A stretch of DNA of 64,000 bases, from contig CAVYGS010000004.1 in NCBI GenBank assembly GCA_963768185.1, positions 62,001 to 126,000 on the forward strand. Direction: 5' to 3'. The notes below the pieces were generated by a model. The model did no database searches and was not told the origin of the DNA. It worked only from the letters and a program-made list of their open reading frames with translations. This document shows positions 1 to 8,812 of the stretch, in pieces. Numbering within the stretch: position 1 is the stretch's first letter; every line of letters starts with the position of its first letter. Both the position numbers and the translations under genes were made by a program. The stretch is from Palsa-461 sp963768185 (GTDB lineage: Bacteria > Actinomycetota > Acidimicrobiia > Acidimicrobiales > RAAP-2).

Positions 1-429
1 GAACCTCGAAGCACGTTCGCGTTTCGCCGGCGCGTTCTTGATCCGGATGATCCCAAAGACCGACAGCGCCACCAAGACTGCGACGGCGAAGAAATCTTCA
101 ATGAATCCGAGCACCGGGTTGTGGCCGAAACCCCAAATCGCGAACGTCTTCTTGAAGAGGTCGCCGTAGGCCTCGATGATCGTGAAAAACAGGATCGTGA
201 AACCCCAGAAGGTGAATGCGTGGGCAAGCCCGGGGACGGTCCAGCGCAACAGCTTGCGTTGGCCGCCGACCTCGACCAGCTCCGCCTCGACTCGGGAACG
301 CAGTCCGCGGAATCTCTCGGGCGCCGGCTTTCCAGATCGAATCAAGCGCGAGATGTGCCAGAAGCGGTGGCCAGCGATCGCGAAGGCCACCGCCGTTGCG
401 CTCAGGCCGATGACAATCCTGACCAGCAT
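1..429 (-). CDS. Membrane (Fe-S)-binding oxidoreductase, N-terminal part (partial)
   Basis: The reading frame starts at ATG 429 on the minus strand and runs off the left edge, so 143 residues are visible. They form a heme/quinone-type membrane domain: an N-terminal hydrophobic helix, a KLLRWTVPGLAHAFTFWG segment and further hydrophobic helices (around residues 70-90 and 115-135). This resembles the N-terminal membrane part of the large actinobacterial Fe-S oxidoreductases related to heterodisulfide reductase and Rv0338c, which pass electrons to quinones. The Fe-S cluster half would lie outside the window. The gene is divergent from the tRNA-Gly and belongs to the chromosome flanking the island. 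Confidence 0.7.
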   Translation of the reverse strand, partial: MLVRIVIGLSATAVAFAIAGHRFWHISRLIRSGKPAPERFRGLRSRVEAELVEVGGQRKLLRWTVPGLAHAFTFWGFTILFFTIIEAYGDLFKKTFAIWGFGHNPVLGFIEDFFAVAVLVALSVFGIIRIKNAPAKRERASRF

Positions 430-530
430 TTATAGACAGCCAATCTCGCTCGTACGGGCTTGAGGGCGACGCACGCCTGGCACCCTCTACCCAACGGAAT
501 CCGTGCCAAACGATAGTGTGACGACCGCTC

Positions 531-604
531 GCGGGCGTAGTTCAGCGGCAGAACATCAGCTTCCCAAGCTGAGAACGCGAGTTCGATTCTCGTCGCCCGC
601 TCCA
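531..604 (+). tRNA. tRNA-Gly (anticodon CCC), island integration site
   Basis: A complete cloverleaf: acceptor arms GCGGGCG (531-537) and CGCCCGC (594-600), D arm with loop CAGCGGC, anticodon stem TCAGC/GCTGA around the loop TTCCCAA (anticodon CCC), and T arm with TTCGATT. The CCA tail is encoded (602-604). Everything from the anticodon loop onward (561-602) is repeated at 18171 and 21980, so this 3' half was supplied by the integrated element. The integrase gene ends inside the tRNA on the opposite strand. Confidence 0.95.
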
Positions 605-1852
605 ATCGAAGTCCTGGTCAGAGGCATCGTCGGTGGACTGATCGCTCGTTGAGTCGTCAACCATGGCGCGTTCATGGCGCGTTTTGTCCACAGCGCGGCG
701 CTGACACGCGGCGCGGTGCTCCTCCATGGATGCGACATTCGACTCCCTGTCGGGCTCGACTCGTTCCGCCGTGAGGGCGGCTGCCATGCTGTCGAGCCGG
801 TCGGCGATGGCCTCGTCGCGTTCGCGGGTGGCGTGCTGGTAGCGCAAGGCCGCTTCGGCACTGGCATGGCCCATCCGGGCCATGAGCTCCTTGGTGCTGG
901 CCCCGGTGGAGGCGGCCAGCGTGTTCCCGGTATGGCGTAGGTCATGAAAATGGAGGTGCTCGAGCCCTGTCTGTCGGCGGGCCTCATCCCAGGCCCTGAA
1001 CAGGACCGCCCGCCTGAGCGGCCCGCCTTCGGCGCCACGGAACAGCCGCCCACGTTTGCCGGGCTCGGCATATTCAGCCAGGTGAACGGCGATTTCCTCC
1101 ATCATGAACGACGGCAGGCTTATCGAACGCCGACCGGCTTCGGTCTTTGGTGTTGCCACGAGGTACTCCCCGTTGGACCGCTCCTGGAGCTGCTCGATGA
1201 TGGAGACAGTCCTGCTATCGAAGTTCACACGCTCGCGGGTTAGGGCAAGAAGCTCTCCGAGGCGCAGGCTGGCGAATGTCCCGAGGAGAACGGCCAACCG
1301 GTACCTCGGGTCGATCGCATCGGCGAGGTCGAAGACCTGTTGCAGCGTGGCGATCGGCCGCTCCGGACTCTTGGCCACGCCGGCGCCCTTGATGTTGCAG
1401 GGGTTTTTCGAAATCACCCCGTCCTCCACGGCGGTGGACATGATCGTCCGGAGCATCCGGTACGCCTTCGCACACGTCGATTGCGCGTACCCCCGGTCGA
1501 ACAGACTCTTATGCCACGTTCGTATCTGGGGTGCTGTGATCGACCCCATCTCGAACTCGCCCAGAGTCGGCAGGATGTACCTGCGAAGCTCCAGCTCGTA
1601 CAGGTCGCGAGTACGTCCCTTGATACTCGTCCGGTCGTTGAGCCACGTGGCGGCGTATTCCGAAAATTGCACTTTCCCCTGGCGTGGGTCCACCCAGGTG
1701 CCCTGTCGTTGATCGACTCGCTCCTTGGCGGCGAAGTCTTGCGCCTCTCGCTTGGTAGGAAGTGTCCGCTTATAGGTGCGTCCCGAAGGGTCGCGCAGCC
1801 TCACGTCGTAGACGGTCCGACCGTCGGCCAAGCGCCGAGAATTGATGCTCAT
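542..1852 (-). CDS. Tyrosine-type site-specific integrase
   Basis: Catalyses integration and excision of element 1 at the tRNA-Gly. From ATG 1852 (preceded by AGGAG) it is 436 residues: an N-terminal AP2-like arm-binding domain (about 1-60), a core-binding SAM-like domain (about 65-150) and the catalytic domain. The tetrad is visible: Arg197 (SLRLGE), His303 and Arg306 (HDLRH), His329 and Tyr338 (RYQH). The C-terminal tail after about 365 is acidic and reads through the arm repeats and across the tRNA 3' half on the opposite strand, stopping at 542. An Xis-like gene lies upstream, 82 bp away. Frame and catalytic residues are intact, so it may be active. Confidence 0.95.
   Translation of the reverse strand: MSINSRRLADGRTVYDVRLRDPSGRTYKRTLPTKREAQDFAAKERVDQRQGTWVDPRQGKVQFSEYAATWLNDRTSIKGRTRDLYELELRRYILPTLGEFEMGSITAPQIRTWHKSLFDRGYAQSTCAKAYRMLRTIMSTAVEDGVISKNPCNIKGAGVAKSPERPIATLQQVFDLADAIDPRYRLAVLLGTFASLRLGELLALTRERVNFDSRTVSIIEQLQERSNGEYLVATPKTEAGRRSISLPSFMMEEIAVHLAEYAEPGKRGRLFRGAEGGPLRRAVLFRAWDEARRQTGLEHLHFHDLRHTGNTLAASTGASTKELMARMGHASAEAALRYQHATRERDEAIADRLDSMAAALTAERVEPDRESNVASMEEHRAACQRRAVDKTRHERAMVDDSTSDQSTDDASDQDFDWSGRRESNSRSQLGKLMFCR
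561..602 (+). repeat. att copy 1 (attL of element 1)
   Basis: 42 bp from the anticodon loop through the acceptor stem of tRNA-Gly. It is identical to the copy at 18171-18212 and differs by a T-stem base pair from the copy at 21980-22021. It forms the functional tRNA 3' half. Confidence 0.9.
662..683 (+). repeat. Integrase arm-type repeat pair, left arm of element 1
   Basis: Two adjacent copies of CATGGCGCGTT (662-672, 673-683), 60 bp inside att copy 1, within the 3' part of the integrase gene. The same pair recurs next to the other att copies, which suggests arm-type binding sites for the integrase. Confidence 0.65.
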
Positions 1853-1934
1853 CGCCTGCTCCTCTTGTTCGAGAGAGGACTTGCGTGGCGCACCTGTTCG
1901 GCCATCCTGACCAGGGCATGTGAGCGGTGCACGA

Positions 1935-2153
1935 TCACCCAAACCCTATTTTGCCCGACCGGTGTTCCCTCGTGCCCACGCCCTGCCTAAGGGTCTCGAC
2001 CAGCTCGTAGAGGGCCTCGGCCGGGATGCGACGGGCTCTGCCCACTGCCACTGACTCGAGCAGCCCCTTGGCTATGAGCTCGTAGACCACGGTCCGACTG
2101 AGCGACAGGATCTCCCCCGCCTCCTCCGCCGTGAAGAGCAGCTTGTCCATCAT
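1935..2153 (-). CDS. Excisionase-like HTH protein (Xis/AlpA type)
   Basis: A 72-residue protein from ATG 2153 with a winged helix-turn-helix of the excisionase family: LLFTAEEAGEILSLSRTVV then YELIAKGLLESVAVGRARR and an IPAEALYELV helix. Such proteins bind the arms of integrative elements and direct the integrase toward excision, or regulate its expression. It lies directly upstream of the integrase on the same strand, the usual xis-int order. The next in-frame ATG (2150) is an equally possible start. Confidence 0.8.
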   Translation of the reverse strand: MMDKLLFTAEEAGEILSLSRTVVYELIAKGLLESVAVGRARRIPAEALYELVETLRQGVGTREHRSGKIGFG

Positions 2154-3438
2154 CCTGGTTTCGGGAATACCTCCCTGGAGTGGCGTAGGCACTGGGCCTC
2201 CCTGGCCTGTTGCCAGGACGTCGTGCCCTGGTCCATACCGATTGTCCGGATCGACGTCACCCTGAACGTCACCCTCACCAGTAGTTTCCGAGGACTTCGC
2301 TGCGGTTTGGCCAGGGTGACGTCGTCCAGGCCGCGTCGACCATGCCCGAGAGGGGAACGAGCGTCACACTTGGGTCTGCTGGTTGCCTGACGCGGGCCGA
2401 GCCCCTCCCACCGGAGGCACCACCTGATTCTGAGCGCCAGCGACAAGCCACCCCAAAGAGCCGAACACGATTGCAAGGGGTGCCCTTGCCCCAGAGGATC
2501 GCTTCGACCGCCCAGCGGCACGGAGGTCCTCCCATTCGCGGTGCGTCAGCTCCCGGCCGAGCACCCTTCGAATCCGAGTGCTTCTCCAGCGATTCTCGCC
2601 GGTTCTCCCGACACAGCGGCGCCCACGCGGGCATCGAGCCCGCCGTGACCGCCGGCTAAACCATCACCCGTCCCCTCCGCCAGACCTGGTCATCCAGTCC
2701 ACACACCTGCACCATCCGGGTGCGCACACCCGGGCGGTCCCGCGATCGTCGCTTCGCGGGCGCCGCGACCGCCACGTAACGCGGCCCTGCGACGGCCAGG
2801 GTGACGTTCGCATCGATGATGCACAGGTGTGGCGATGATCGTCCGGCTATCGAAGCACCGATTCGGAGGTGGGGCGTAGGCGCCAGGTGGGCTCCATGCC
2901 CGGCTGGCCGCCTCGGTGGCTGGCGGCACCGACGGGATCCATCCGGGAACGTTCAGTGCCAGGGAGTCCGGGGCGACGACCGTGAGCGCTGGTACTGGCG
3001 ACGCCAAGGCCGCCGGAATCACGTCCAGGGCTCGTGGCTCACGTCCGCAGTTTGCGGATAGCGCCCACGGCGGTTGCCAAGCGCTACGGGTATCGCGTGG
3101 CTCCGGGTACGGCCCAGCAAAACGTCGGAGACAGGAGCGTGTGTCGACCGTGAATGAAGGCTCCGGGCGCCGGGCCGACCTTCGGGAGATAGATCGATGA
3201 CCTGGGAAGGTGACGTTGCCGTAGGGCCGGTAGGCACCAGGGTGACGTTGCCGTAGGGCCGGTAGGCACCAGGGTGACGTTGCCGTCGGGCGCCTCCGAA
3301 CCATCGGATAACAGCCGGCCCAAGCACTGCGGCAGACTCAGGTCAAGCACCGGCGCCGAAGTAAGCGCTGTTGGTGCCGGCAGGCTCCCTGACCGGCCCC
3401 CTTGCTGGGACTCATCGTCCATCTGCGGGTCGTATTCC
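2154..3438. other. 1.3-kb stretch without a recognisable gene
   Basis: Several overlapping open frames exist here, but none has consistent codon bias, a good ribosome site or a recognisable domain. The stretch is marked by many copies of GGTGACGT in both orientations (about 2250-2320, 2800, 3209-3290) and a 32-bp tandem repeat. A decayed gene on the minus strand around 2300-2600, split over two frames, is possible but unproven. Confidence 0.5.
3209..3290 (+). repeat. 32-bp tandem repeat, about 2.6 units
   Basis: Units start at 3209, 3241 and 3273. The first two are identical and begin GGTGACGTTGCCGTAGGGCC; the third diverges after about 15 bases. The 32-bp period is not a multiple of three, which argues against a coding repeat. 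The GGTGACGT head also occurs singly elsewhere in 2250-2810. Confidence 0.85.
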
Positions 3439-5043
3439 TCATCCCGTGGGTGTTGCTTCCGAACCGTGACGGAAGCTCACACTTGACAGCGTTCCCTGGG
3501 TTGGCGATGAGGCCGATCCCCTTGGTGACACGAGACCATCGCCAAGTACGAGGGCATAGCCAGGGTCTTCATGACGCTTGAGGTCAGCGAGATTGGGGGC
3601 AAGGCCCGCAGCGAGTCCGAACAGGCCAGCCACAGCGCCAACGGGTCCGCCCACCGCGGCGCCGATCGCAACGGACGCCGTGCCCGCGGCTGCCGGGAAC
3701 GCGAGCTTCCAGCGGCCCTCTCGCTCCAGGTCTCTCCGTACCGTTGGGGCCGCGTGAGCCAACTCGGCCGCCAGATCGCCGGCTTGTTCGCGACGTTCCG
3801 CTGGGGTCGCATGTCGCATCGCAACGAACGCCTGCTGGGTGCGCTCACGAAGAGCACCAACTGCGACATCGTCTGCCGCCACCCTCGCCAGGGCGATTGC
3901 GCTGGCTCGCTGCAAGTGCGGCACATCCGCCCAAACCAGCGACTGGGCCTCGGTCTGTGGATCCGAGCGACGTTCCAGGACCCGGACCTTGAATGGTGAC
4001 CGTGTGACCCACGACGCTCCGAAGGCGTCCGCCATCGCGAGTTGGAGGTTCACCTCTTGGAGGATGTGGGCGGTCGTTTGGCGCTCTGACTGGTCGATCC
4101 AAGGGCCGTAGTTGAACGACGGGTCGTAGGGCCCGAGGAGTCGACTCGTGACCGTGTGGGTGGCCTCGTCCAGCGCAACGATCCGGGCATGCAAGTAGAA
4201 GTTCAGGTGATCATCGTCGTCGAGGACTGTGAATAGGAGGGCGCTCGTCGCCGTCGGCCCCTCCGTTATCAGCTGGCTCCTGACCCACGCCACCAGGTCG
4301 CTGTTCTGCAAGTCTGTCTCGGTCTGTTCCCACGCCGCGTCGCCAGCGATTACAGCCGCCGCTTCGTGGAGCACGGGCACAACGAGGCCGACCTCCACGA
4401 GCGGGCGGACCTCGATCAGGGACCGGAGCTCATCGGCGAGTCGGGCTGGGCGTCGATAGGTACACAGGGCCGTCGAGACTTCGTCTTCGACGAGATAGTG
4501 GTCGGCCCACATCAGCGTGGCCCCTAAGAGGGCTAAGGGCGGCGCGGTTCCCGCCCAGATCGTCGTCGGTGGTTCGGCCCCCGCGGCATCGGCAAGAAGT
4601 CGATCGAATGTGCACCTGGCCAGATCGAGGAAGGCGTACCGAAGAACCTCGAGGTCGTCATCGGACAGTTCGCCAACCCGTTGCTCGACGGTGTCCGGAT
4701 TGGCCAATCCCAGCCCATCGAGGATCGAGAACCGTTGTCGCCCGAGGTCGGCCAACGCCACTGCGGAGCGGGGTGGCTGCTCTGCTATCGCAGCTGCGAT
4801 CGTCGGCACGCGCAGCGGCCGTTGGACCGGCTCAGGACTCGGCATGTAGACGGGCTGGTTGGGCATGCCATCGACGAGCACGGACTTCAGCACGGAGGTG
4901 GTGGGTGAAAGGAACACTTCCGCCTCGTCACCCTCCGGAACCGGGTCGCCTGGCGAGCTCGGTGGGTCCGAGTTCCCGTGACAATCGGCATGCTTCTTGC
5001 CCGACCGACACCAACACGGAGAGTCGGGAACGTAGGCCAGCAA
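3439..5043 (-). CDS. SEC-C motif protein of unknown function
   Basis: About 534 residues if started at TTG 5043, which has AGGA seven bases upstream; an open frame continues back to 5187 but overlaps the neighbour. The N-terminus carries a SEC-C zinc motif (PCWCRSGKKHADCHG), the small C-x-C...H-C knuckle found at the end of SecA and in many unrelated proteins. The rest matches no family I know. Near the C-terminus an Ala/Gly-rich hydrophobic stretch (GAAVGGPVGAVAGLFGLAAG) could insert in or associate with a membrane. It lies downstream of the HTH gene on the same strand, inside element 1. A role in defence is possible from context only. Confidence 0.65.
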   Translation of the reverse strand: MLAYVPDSPCWCRSGKKHADCHGNSDPPSSPGDPVPEGDEAEVFLSPTTSVLKSVLVDGMPNQPVYMPSPEPVQRPLRVPTIAAAIAEQPPRSAVALADLGRQRFSILDGLGLANPDTVEQRVGELSDDDLEVLRYAFLDLARCTFDRLLADAAGAEPPTTIWAGTAPPLALLGATLMWADHYLVEDEVSTALCTYRRPARLADELRSLIEVRPLVEVGLVVPVLHEAAAVIAGDAAWEQTETDLQNSDLVAWVRSQLITEGPTATSALLFTVLDDDDHLNFYLHARIVALDEATHTVTSRLLGPYDPSFNYGPWIDQSERQTTAHILQEVNLQLAMADAFGASWVTRSPFKVRVLERRSDPQTEAQSLVWADVPHLQRASAIALARVAADDVAVGALRERTQQAFVAMRHATPAERREQAGDLAAELAHAAPTVRRDLEREGRWKLAFPAAAGTASVAIGAAVGGPVGAVAGLFGLAAGLAPNLADLKRHEDPGYALVLGDGLVSPRGSASSPTQGTLSSVSFRHGSEATPTG

Positions 5044-5062
5044 CGGGATCCTGGAACATGGG

Positions 5063-5812
5063 TCAGCTCCTCGGTTTTGCGTATTCCCAACGGGCGCCCC
5101 CGTCTGCCCGGAACCAGCGTTCACCCGTCTCGCTATCGATGATCTCTTGGCGGACCCCGTCGACGTCCGATCCCCAGAGGCGGTCACAGGCCTCCTGGGC
5201 CTCGGTTAGCGAATCGAAATAGGCGGTCGGGTTGATACCGTTGCGCCCAACGTTCATGTCCATGTGCTGGACGAAGAACCGCCTTGGTTGGCGTGGGCGG
5301 CCTGGTTGGCGTTCCCAGCTCGCCACAAAGGCGTCGATCGACGACCGGCGCCAGATCGGCCCGGCCGCCAGCGCGACCATCGGTTCGGGGAATCGCCCCG
5401 ACTGGCGAAGCTCATGGAGCCGCTGGCGCGACATGCCGAGGTACTTGGTCACTTCCTGGGTGCCGAGCAGCTGCGCGGCGTCGAGGGAGGTCCCGGCGCC
5501 GGCGAGCACGTCCCCTCGGACCGCCTCGATCCGGACGACAGGCCACTCGGGCAGTCCCACCCCGGCGAGAGCATCGAAGACGTACCGACGGCCGGCTTCA
5601 GCCGCCTGCCAGTCGACTTGGACGGGGTCCCGGTCCGGGACGCTGACCCTGGCGGTCCAGCCGTTCTCGCCCACTTTGACGGAGCCGTCGTAGGCAGTCG
5701 AAAGCCAGGTCGCGAAGGCCCGGATCCTCCCGTCGCCTGGGACGAGCGGCGACTCGCCAGGGGGCGCCTCCGTCTCCACCAGCACAGTCCACGATGGTGA
5801 ATCCTTGACCAT
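5063..5812 (-). CDS. HTH protein with AlpA-like DNA-binding segment
   Basis: 249 residues from ATG 5812. The middle (about 118-165) is a DNA-binding helix-turn-helix of the AlpA/MerR-like kind: LLGTQEVTKYLGMSRQRLHE followed by QSGRFPEPM and a WRRSSIDAFVASW helix. The N-terminal about 110 residues resemble small ligand or protein-binding domains of unknown type. The C-terminal 60 residues resemble a short domain reading FDSLTEAQEACDRLWG. It is divergent from the restriction-modification operon across a 120-bp gap, so it may regulate that operon or the SEC-C gene downstream. Confidence 0.7.
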   Translation of the reverse strand: MVKDSPSWTVLVETEAPPGESPLVPGDGRIRAFATWLSTAYDGSVKVGENGWTARVSVPDRDPVQVDWQAAEAGRRYVFDALAGVGLPEWPVVRIEAVRGDVLAGAGTSLDAAQLLGTQEVTKYLGMSRQRLHELRQSGRFPEPMVALAAGPIWRRSSIDAFVASWERQPGRPRQPRRFFVQHMDMNVGRNGINPTAYFDSLTEAQEACDRLWGSDVDGVRQEIIDSETGERWFRADGGARWEYAKPRS

Positions 5813-5932
5813 ATGTCAATGATAGCGCCCGGTCGATCACACCCTCGACCGCCGTACGTCCCGGGTTCTCCCACCACGACCGTCTTCGACTCAGAACCAC
5901 CACCGCGAGACACCCAGCTGCGACGATGAGGC

Positions 5933-7099
5933 GTGCCCAACTCTCGGTCAGTGTCCGCCTTGTTCGCGGGCATCGGGGGCATCGAGCTCGGGCTGGAGAG
6001 GGCCGGCTTCCACCCTGAGTACATGGTGGAGTGGTGGGAGCCAGCTCAGACCGTCCTACGTCGCCGGTTCCCTGGGGTACGCGTGGACGGCGATATCGAA
6101 GAAGTCAGCGCCCTACCGCCCTCGTTTGTCGTCACCGCAGGGTTCCCCTGCACCGACTTGTCCCAGGCAGGCATGACCGCCGGGATCGAGGGCCCGCAGT
6201 CGGGGTTGGTCCGCAAGGCCCTGGCCCTCGTCGGGGACCACAAAGCCACCTGGGTTCTCTTGGAAAACGTCCGCAACATGCTCCCGCTCCACGGCGGGCG
6301 CGCCATGGCGGCGATCACGAGTGAGCTCGATCGGATGGGCTTCCGCTGGGCCTACCGCGTCGTCGACTCCCGGTTTACCGGGGTTCCCCAGCGGCGCCAG
6401 CGGGTCATCCTCCTCGCCAGTCGAACCGAGGACCCTCGGTCCGTGCTGTTCGCCGACGATGCGGGAGAGCGGGACGAGGCGCAGTTGGCCGACGACGCCT
6501 TCGGGTTCTTCTGGACCGAGGGCCTCCGGGGCCTCGGCTGGTGCCGGGACGGCCTCCCCACGCTCAAGGGCGGCTCCACCATCGGGATCCCCTCTCCGCC
6601 GGGCGTGTGGCTCCCACGCAACCCCGAGGGGAAGAGGTTCGTCACCCCTGGCGTCACCACCGCAGAGCGCCTGCAGGGCTTCAGGAAAGACTGGACCGCC
6701 CCGGCCGCCGTCCACCGTCGTGGAGAGGGTGCCCGGTGGAAGCTCGTTGGCAACGCGGTCACCGTCGGCGTCTCCGCCTGGGTCGGGAGGCGCATGGTCG
6801 AGCCTGGAACATGGGACGCTTCCCTCGCGGCTTCGCTGCCCTCGGGCACCCCCTGGCCCCCAGCCGCTTGGGGCGAGTCGGGGAAGGCGTGGCGGGTCGA
6901 CGTGTCGCTGTGGCCCGAACGAAAGCCCTACAAGCACCTGGTCGACGTCATGGGCGAGGACTGGACACCTCTATCGCACCGAGCTGCGGCCGGATTCCTC
7001 GACCGCCTCGACCGGGGGAAGCTCCGGGTGCTCGAACAGTTCCGCCTCGACATGAAAGAGCACGTCGAACTGACGAGCGATGCCGAGAGTCGAGCATGA
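5933..7099 (+). CDS. DNA (cytosine-5-)-methyltransferase
   Basis: Modification subunit of a type II system; transfers a methyl group from S-adenosylmethionine to C5 of cytosine in the recognition site. 388 residues with the family motifs in order: motif I (SALFAGIGGIELGLERAGF, near the N-terminus), motif IV with catalytic Cys73 (GFPCTDLSQAG), motif VI (ENVRNM), motif VIII (QRRQRVILLASR) and the final GNAVTVGVSAWVG. A target-recognition stretch lies between VIII and IX. The start is GTG 5933. It overlaps the next gene by ATGA, so translation is coupled to the endonuclease. The specificity cannot be read from sequence. Confidence 0.93.
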   Translation: MPNSRSVSALFAGIGGIELGLERAGFHPEYMVEWWEPAQTVLRRRFPGVRVDGDIEEVSALPPSFVVTAGFPCTDLSQAGMTAGIEGPQSGLVRKALALVGDHKATWVLLENVRNMLPLHGGRAMAAITSELDRMGFRWAYRVVDSRFTGVPQRRQRVILLASRTEDPRSVLFADDAGERDEAQLADDAFGFFWTEGLRGLGWCRDGLPTLKGGSTIGIPSPPGVWLPRNPEGKRFVTPGVTTAERLQGFRKDWTAPAAVHRRGEGARWKLVGNAVTVGVSAWVGRRMVEPGTWDASLAASLPSGTPWPPAAWGESGKAWRVDVSLWPERKPYKHLVDVMGEDWTPLSHRAAAGFLDRLDRGKLRVLEQFRLDMKEHVELTSDAESRA

Positions 7100-7941
7100 A
7101 CGGCCCCGAGATCATCGCCCGGACGCTGACCGAGGTTCGTCCCTTCGGGCCCTCCAAGCAGATGTTCCAGTACCACTCCCGCAGCGACCACCACTCGAAG
7201 CTCTGCTGCTGGGCGATCGCGTTCGACCTTTTGGCCACCAGCTCGCTGCTTCGCCAGCACATTGCAGACGGCAAGGTCTGTATCGGCGTCAACCACACGA
7301 TGGTCGACTTCAAGACCTCGCGGAAAAAGGACCTCGACCTTGTCATCGCGAAACCCGCTGTGGACTACCGCGTGGCCAAGAACACAGTGACGCTCGCCGA
7401 CATCGGGGAGTCGATCGGCGTCGTCCTCACGGCGGAGGAGCAGGCTGCCTTCGCCGCCCTTCCCGCTATCGAACGGCAGCCGGTCGGGTCCGTGCTCGTG
7501 GCGCTCGAAGCCAAGGCGGCTGCGACCGAACACAAGAAGTCCGAGAGCCGCATGTTCGACGAGCTGAACTCGTCCCAGGCGACCATCCACGGCGCTGCTG
7601 ACCAGGCCGTCGCCATCGGCCTCGCCGTTGTGAACATCGCCGACACCTTCATCTCCCCCGGCAGGCAGGGGAAAGGCGAGGTCGTGGTCGTGAACGAGCA
7701 CAATCAGCCCGCCGCCACAGCTTCGCTTATCGCCAAGCTCCGCGAGCTGCCCCGGCGCTCGGCACCGGGTGAGAGTGGCTTCGACGCCCTCGGCATCATG
7801 GTCATCGTCTTGGTCAATGACGGGTCGCGAGTTACGGTGCACTCGAACCCACCAGCCCCACAGCCGGGCGACCAGGACACCTACGCTGCGATGGTGATGC
7901 GCGCCGCCAGCCTGTACGACTACCGGTTCTCGACGCTGTGA
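7096..7941 (+). CDS. Probable type II restriction endonuclease
   Basis: 281 residues from ATG 7096, overlapping the methyltransferase stop by four bases and the Vsr start by four bases, the arrangement of a coupled R-M operon. A PD-(D/E)XK-like active site is plausible: an Asp in KKDLDLVIAK (about residue 80) followed by LVALEAKAAATEHKKS (about 135-150), with ExK in the second strand. I do not recognise the family more closely. It would cleave unmethylated target sites of invading DNA. Function is inferred mainly from the operon and the ExK motif. Confidence 0.75.
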   Translation: MNGPEIIARTLTEVRPFGPSKQMFQYHSRSDHHSKLCCWAIAFDLLATSSLLRQHIADGKVCIGVNHTMVDFKTSRKKDLDLVIAKPAVDYRVAKNTVTLADIGESIGVVLTAEEQAAFAALPAIERQPVGSVLVALEAKAAATEHKKSESRMFDELNSSQATIHGAADQAVAIGLAVVNIADTFISPGRQGKGEVVVVNEHNQPAATASLIAKLRELPRRSAPGESGFDALGIMVIVLVNDGSRVTVHSNPPAPQPGDQDTYAAMVMRAASLYDYRFSTL

Positions 7942-8357
7942 AGGCGCCTCCGGTGTCGGGGCCTGCGGCCCTGGCCCGGATGCAGCGCCAGGCCCGGGCC
8001 GACACGGCCCCCGAGCTCGCCCTCCGCCGGGAGCTGCACCGCCGTGGCCTGCGCTACCGCCTCCACGTCCCGGTCGTAGACAAGCGGCGCCGGCACGACA
8101 TCGTCTTCACCCGCGCCAAAGTCGTCGTCGAGGTGCGGGGCTGCTTCTGGCACGGATGCCCGCAGCACGCCACCTCGCCCAAGGCCAACGCCGCATGGTG
8201 GAGGGACAAGTTGGTGGCCAACCGGGTCCGGGACGAAGACACCGCCCGAAGACTCAAGGAGGCCGGGTGGAAGCTCGTGGTGGTCTGGGAGCACGACGAC
8301 CCCTTCCAAGCCGCTGACCGTGTCCAGCGGGCGGTGGTGGCCCGGGATTCGCGATAG
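7938..8357 (+). CDS. vsr: Very-short-patch mismatch repair endonuclease (Vsr)
   Basis: Nicks next to T:G mismatches that arise when 5-methylcytosine deaminates, starting repair. 139 residues, normal for Vsr. The family signature is complete: MQRQARADTAPELALRRELH at the N-terminus, RHDIVFTRAKVVVEVRGCFW with the catalytic Asp, the HGCPQHATSPKANAAWW zinc segment and the WWRDKL and RRLKEAGWKLVVVWEHD motifs. GTG 7938 overlaps the endonuclease stop (GTGA). Its presence supports the methylase making C5-methylcytosine, whose deamination Vsr counters. Confidence 0.95.
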   Translation: MKAPPVSGPAALARMQRQARADTAPELALRRELHRRGLRYRLHVPVVDKRRRHDIVFTRAKVVVEVRGCFWHGCPQHATSPKANAAWWRDKLVANRVRDEDTARRLKEAGWKLVVVWEHDDPFQAADRVQRAVVARDSR

Positions 8358-8730
8358 CCGTAACGCGGTGCTGGCGTCGCACAATCGCGCGATTCGCGTG
8401 CGATCCCAGAGTGGCAAACGACCCTGCGTACGGGGGGCGATACCGGTTGGCCGGGGACCGCCAAGGCCGGCTAGGCGGGAACGCAGGAACCGCAGTTCCG
8501 GTCGGTCGAAGCCCGACATGACCGCTGTTGGGAGCCGGCGATATGCACTCCCTCGGAGGGGCCAGATCGCCGACTATGTGCTCGGTCCGAATACTGGAGG
8601 TGCCATCGACGGCGTCATTCTGTGCGCCCCGGCCCCGGCGGTTGGGAAAGTGGATCTCAATCGAAGGATCAATGCGAGCAGCCATGTCGACCGCTATCGC
8701 GCGGACAACCTGACGCAGCTATGCATCCTG
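8358..8730. other. 373-bp stretch without a recognisable gene
   Basis: Lies between vsr and the displaced 3' end of the TIGR04141-type gene. Open frames on both strands are short, and I recognise no domain or convincing ribosome site. Confidence 0.5.
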
Positions 8731-8812
8731 CTAGGTCACACTCACGCGGCTCAAATGAAACGACAATCCCATGTTGCTGAGTTGGCGTCCGCTCTGCATC
8801 AAATTCAACTTA

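Noticed and set aside
531..604. A frame on the minus strand over the tRNA encoding a RRESN-RSQLGK-like peptide
   Set aside because: It is antisense of the tRNA 3' half; such peptides recur at att copies only because the tRNA repeats.
3209..3290. CRISPR array
   Set aside because: Repeat units are directly adjacent with no spacers, and no cas genes are present.
2154..3438. Several open frames of 60-200 codons
   Set aside because: They overlap in multiple frames, lack ribosome sites and domains, and read through non-triplet tandem repeats.
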